Below, piece after piece: positions 61,039 to 64,000 of a DNA stretch of 64,000 bases. Numbering within the stretch: the stretch's first letter is position 1; each line of letters begins with the position of its first letter. Position numbers and translations under genes: made by a program. Below the pieces are notes generated by a model. That model was not told the origin of the DNA. It saw nothing but the letters and a program-made list of their open reading frames with translations, and did no database searches. This stretch comes from Bugula neritina (lineage: Eukaryota; Bryozoa; Gymnolaemata; Cheilostomatida; Bugulidae), in assembly GCA_964035545.1 (NCBI GenBank), contig OZ037765.1, forward strand, positions 1 through 64,000, written 5' to 3'.

Positions 61039-61097
61039 CTTGCTTTGATAGGTCTATATTTTACTAACACTTGCTCTAATAGGTCTATATTTTACTT
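61039..61097 (-). repeat. Two-copy 30-bp direct repeat before the LamNT-Ig start codon
   Basis: ATAGGTCTATATTTTACT occurs twice, 30 bp apart, each preceded by TTGCT. It lies directly upstream of the start codon at 61032 and may fall in the 5' UTR or proximal promoter. Confidence 0.8.
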
Positions 61098-61218
61098 TGC
61101 CCAGCTCCCATCTATAAGGCAATGTGCATAAAGCGTTATAAAGGTATGTGGCAAACATTAAAAGAATTCAGCAAAACTTTTACAAATTTGGTAAATTTAA
61201 CAATCATTACATTAACTA

Positions 61219-61760
61219 TCATATTATATAATATACACTTACTATCATAATATATACTATACACTTACTATTATAAATACCTACTATACACTTACTATTA
61301 TAAATACCTACTATACACTTACTATTATATATACTATACACTTACTATTATATATACTATACACGTATTATTATATATACTATACACTTACTATTATATA
61401 TACTATACACTTACTATTATATATACTATACACTTACTATTATATATACCTACTATACACTTACTATTATATATACCTACTATACACTTACTATTATATA
61501 TACCTACTATACACTTACTATTATATATACTATACACTTACTATTATATATACTATACACTTACTATTATATATACTATACACTATACTATTATATATAA
61601 CTACTAACACTTACTATTATATATACTATACACTTACTATTATATATACTACGCACTTACTATTATATATACTACACACTTACTATTATATATACTATAC
61701 ACTTACTATTATTTCTACTATACACTTACTATTATATATACTATTATTACTATATACACC
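61219..61760. repeat. 23-bp minisatellite in the divergent intergenic region
   Basis: About 22 units of ACACTTACTATTATATATAC followed by TAT; a 27-bp form carries an extra CTAC, and AAATACC variants occur near the left end. It lies 190-730 bp upstream of the LamNT-Ig start. Confidence 0.94.
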
Positions 61761-62032
61761 TATGATCTACTATTACATATTATATATTCTATATTTACTA
61801 TCACACATCTACAATTAATATAACATATATTTTACAGTCAACACTACTCACTCTGCTAAACACGACACATTTTAGGCTTTGCAGCTGGATTGTCGCTATT
61901 TAAAATATTTTTCAAAAGTAAAATATAACAGCAGTAAATAAAAATGCAGTTGGAATTTTGAAGTATTCCATTTGGAGCCTGGCTACGAGTGAGTGAACAC
62001 GTGATTGACAGCTAGTTGTCAGATTGGGGTGT

Positions 62033-62089
62033 CTAGTAGTAGCTAGTAGCTTGTAGCTGGTAGCTGGTAGCTTGTAGCTTGTAGCTAGT
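62033..62089. repeat. Heptamer cluster TAGCTNG
   Basis: Consecutive 7-bp units read TAGCTTG, TAGCTGG or TAGCTAG, about eight copies. It lies 150-210 bp upstream of the ankyrin-gene start codon. Confidence 0.9.
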
Positions 62090-62239
62090 TTGTACTGTGA
62101 GATGTGAGCTGCTGCTACGAGATTGATAGTCCAGCTCTGCAGAATGAGCAAATATAGGTCAGGAATATATGTCAGGACTCAGGAATGGCTGAGAGTTAGT
62201 ACTTTAACCTAACCTAGAATTAGAACAGCTGCTATTCAT

Positions 62240-64000
62240 ATGGAATATTCAGATGTAAGCAAAGTAGAAGAGGGTATAGACGTATCCACAGAAAAAGAAG
62301 GGCTGTTCGGAAATGACCTGGTTGTGTGGGTATCAGCACCTTGTCTGACGGGGAGAGCTGCAAGGGGTTTTAGGACACTTCTACATGAGCTTGACGGAAC
62401 TCAGAGAAGTGGGAAAAGCTGCACTAAGTCTGACCGTGACCGCCAGCAGTTTGATGAATTTTATTGTAAGTTTAATTTGTCGTGTGACAGAAACTTTTTA
62501 TTAGAAAAAGATGCATTCAACGCCTCAGCGCTGCACTATGTTGTGAGCACAGCAAGTGCTGAACTGATAATCAGCTCGGTTTCAGTCGCTGAGCAGACGA
62601 ACCTTCTTCTGAAGAAAGATGGTTTGGGCTGGACACCTCTCCACCTGGCTTCTTATGTTGGCAGATTAGAAATGCTCAGCTATTTCTGCAGCTTTGTCCC
62701 TGCAGTAAAACAGCTCATTTTCCAAGCAGATGATGATGGAAGGACAGCCCTGCATGTGTCCAAGGACAAGTGGGTAGTAGAGCTACTTCTAGCCGCCGCA
62801 GGAGATGCTAGTGAGCAGTTGGTAAAGATTGGAGATAGAGAAGGGCGAACAGTTCTGCACGCTTCTGTGGAGGATTGTCAGGAGGACATTGTAAAGCACT
62901 TGTGTGCAGATTTCTCTCCGCAGTTGCTTTGGACAAAGAATGGTAAGGGACAAACAGCTCTGCATTTGGCTGAGTGCAGTGAAATAGCTGAAGTACTTGC
63001 CGAGGCAGCAGAAGATAATCTAATAGAATACGTGAATGTTAAGGATGACTCGGGCTACACAGCACTCATGTATTTCGTTCTCAAGTTTCAGCCCGACGAC
63101 TTGCGATCAATAATTGCTTTCTTTGATGAAAAACTCTACAGTGAAGAACAACTACAAGCCTTGATGGAGCAGCAGAATAATGATGGTCACAATATTTTTC
63201 ACTTGGCAGCCATGTCTTGGCAAATTGAACACATTTTCCCAGTTATCATGGAGTGTATGGATTTTGTGGAAATTGAAAATGTTATAGCTGCTGACGCGAA
63301 GAACAGCACTCCTTTAGACTACCTCATGTTAAGATGTTCCACTGAGCTATTCGCTCAAATTGTCACAGCGCTACCTTTTGTACAACGGAAAACGGTCCTT
63401 ACTCATACAATGTCACCGAGTTGCAGCCAAGTCAGTGCATTGCCTCAGTGGATAGGCAACACAACTCCTCGGTTGTACGGAAATCTAAGTTGGAAGATGG
63501 AATCCCACACCATTCAGTTTAACATTGTAGCTCTAAATGATGACATTTTCAGAATAATAAAATATGGTTTAAACGAGTACTCACTGCTAGACTCTGCGTA
63601 CCGATACACTTGGAGTTTGTTCTCCTCGAGTGCTGCAAAGATGGCAGCCCAATGGTCTGCTGTTAGTCAACTTCAGGTTAGTATGTAATATAATGCAGGT
63701 TAGTATATAATATAATGCAGGTTAGTATATAATATAATGCAGGTTAGTATATAATATAATGCAGGTTAGTATATGATATGCTGCAGGTTAGTATATAATA
63801 TACTGCAGGTTAGTATGTAGGGATTTTGCAAAGTTTAATAGTAATTTGTTTACTTTTTGTTTACAGGAAATGCTTTCAAACGGTAGAAACGCTGTTCGCT
63901 GTAGAGATGAAGGGAAGAGCTGCTTCTCTGCTATATGGCTTTACATTGACTTCTATGAGCTCTACTCTTATCAGGAGAAGGCTAAAGAAGTACAGCAGAA
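62240..64000 (+). CDS. Ankyrin-repeat protein, 5' part of gene (partial)
   Basis: Exon 1 is 62240-63676 (479 codons, phase 0) and exon 2 starts at 63867 after TTTACAG and runs off the window with the frame still open (EMLSNGRNAVRCRDEGKSCF..). The ATG at 62240 is the first one after an in-frame TAA about 30 bp upstream. Ankyrin-type units are visible near residues 93-120, 129-155 (GWTPLHLASYVGRLEML), 167-190 (GRTALHVS), 202-225 (GRTVLHAS), 237-258 (GQTALHLA), 272-290 (GYTALMYF) and 316-340. There is no signal peptide, so a cytosolic scaffold or the N-terminus of a larger channel or adaptor is possible. The class cannot be told from this part. It is divergently arranged with the LamNT-Ig gene. 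Confidence 0.88.
63677..63820 (+). repeat. 22-bp minisatellite at the donor of ankyrin-gene intron 1
   Basis: Six full units and a partial one, each starting GTTAGTATATAATATAAT and ending GCAG. The exon ends CTTCAG and the intron opens with the first unit, so CAG followed by GTTAGTAT is regenerated at 63699, 63721, 63743, 63765, 63787 and 63809. It fills most of the 190-bp intron. Only the first donor keeps the frame open, because GTT AGT ATG TAA follows. Confidence 0.96.

Larger units (their letters stand above)
61033..62239. other. Divergent intergenic region between the Ig and ankyrin genes
   Basis: This 1.2-kb region lies upstream of both a minus-strand and a plus-strand gene, so it should hold two promoters. 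It contains the 30-bp direct repeat, the 23/27-bp array and the heptamer cluster listed separately. The open frame on the minus strand at 61912-62151 is partly made of the heptamer cluster and has no supporting features. Confidence 0.6.

Noticed and set aside
61912-62151. 79-codon minus-strand frame
   Set aside because: It includes the heptamer cluster (repeated ATSYKL peptides) and has no other support.

Overview
This is an animal (metazoan, invertebrate) nuclear DNA window. The evidence is spliced genes with GT..AG introns, signal peptides, immunoglobulin and laminin-N-terminal-type domains, ankyrin repeats, AATAAA polyadenylation signals and very AT-rich, repeat-dominated DNA. The short array-free introns (82-168 bp) and gene content would suit a sponge or another compact invertebrate genome, but the lineage cannot be fixed from the sequence. 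No rRNA, tRNA, CRISPR or recognisable transposon was found.

Layout: (1) 1-45257 is one uninterrupted satellite array of a 26-bp AT-rich unit (about 1,740 copies), open on the left, with kilobase-scale internal duplications. (2) 45258-47376 is AT-rich DNA with no gene I can support, holding a perfect 18-bp inverted repeat at 47001-47045. (3) 47377-50684 is a second satellite with a 38-bp unit; part of it is organised as a 718-bp higher-order repeat. (4) 50962-53361 (minus) is a six-exon gene for a secreted plant-type (APX/CcP-like) haem peroxidase of 305 aa. (5) 54928-61032 (minus) is a ten-exon gene for a secreted 638-aa protein: signal peptide, laminin-N-terminal-like domain, three Ig domains. 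(6) 61033-62239 is a divergent intergenic region. (7) 62240-64000 (plus) is the 5' part of an ankyrin-repeat gene that runs off the window.

Both minus-strand gene models were assembled by hand from splice sites and phases. They close exactly (918 and 1917 nt, both multiples of three), which strongly supports them. They predict two secreted products lying in tandem; any functional link is only inference.

The most unusual feature is the intron structure. Of 15 introns visible in three unrelated genes, 10 carry a minisatellite private to that intron (periods 13-31 bp), and the five without arrays... are in fact the short ones: four in the two minus-strand genes measure 82, 99, 108 and 168 bp, giving 11 array-bearing introns if the ankyrin intron is counted, out of 15. 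In at least four cases the array starts at or across the 5' splice site, so the donor itself is repeated many times. This looks like intron growth by tandem duplication seeded at splice donors. Most long ORFs at 55.8-60.2 kb are translations of these arrays and not genes.
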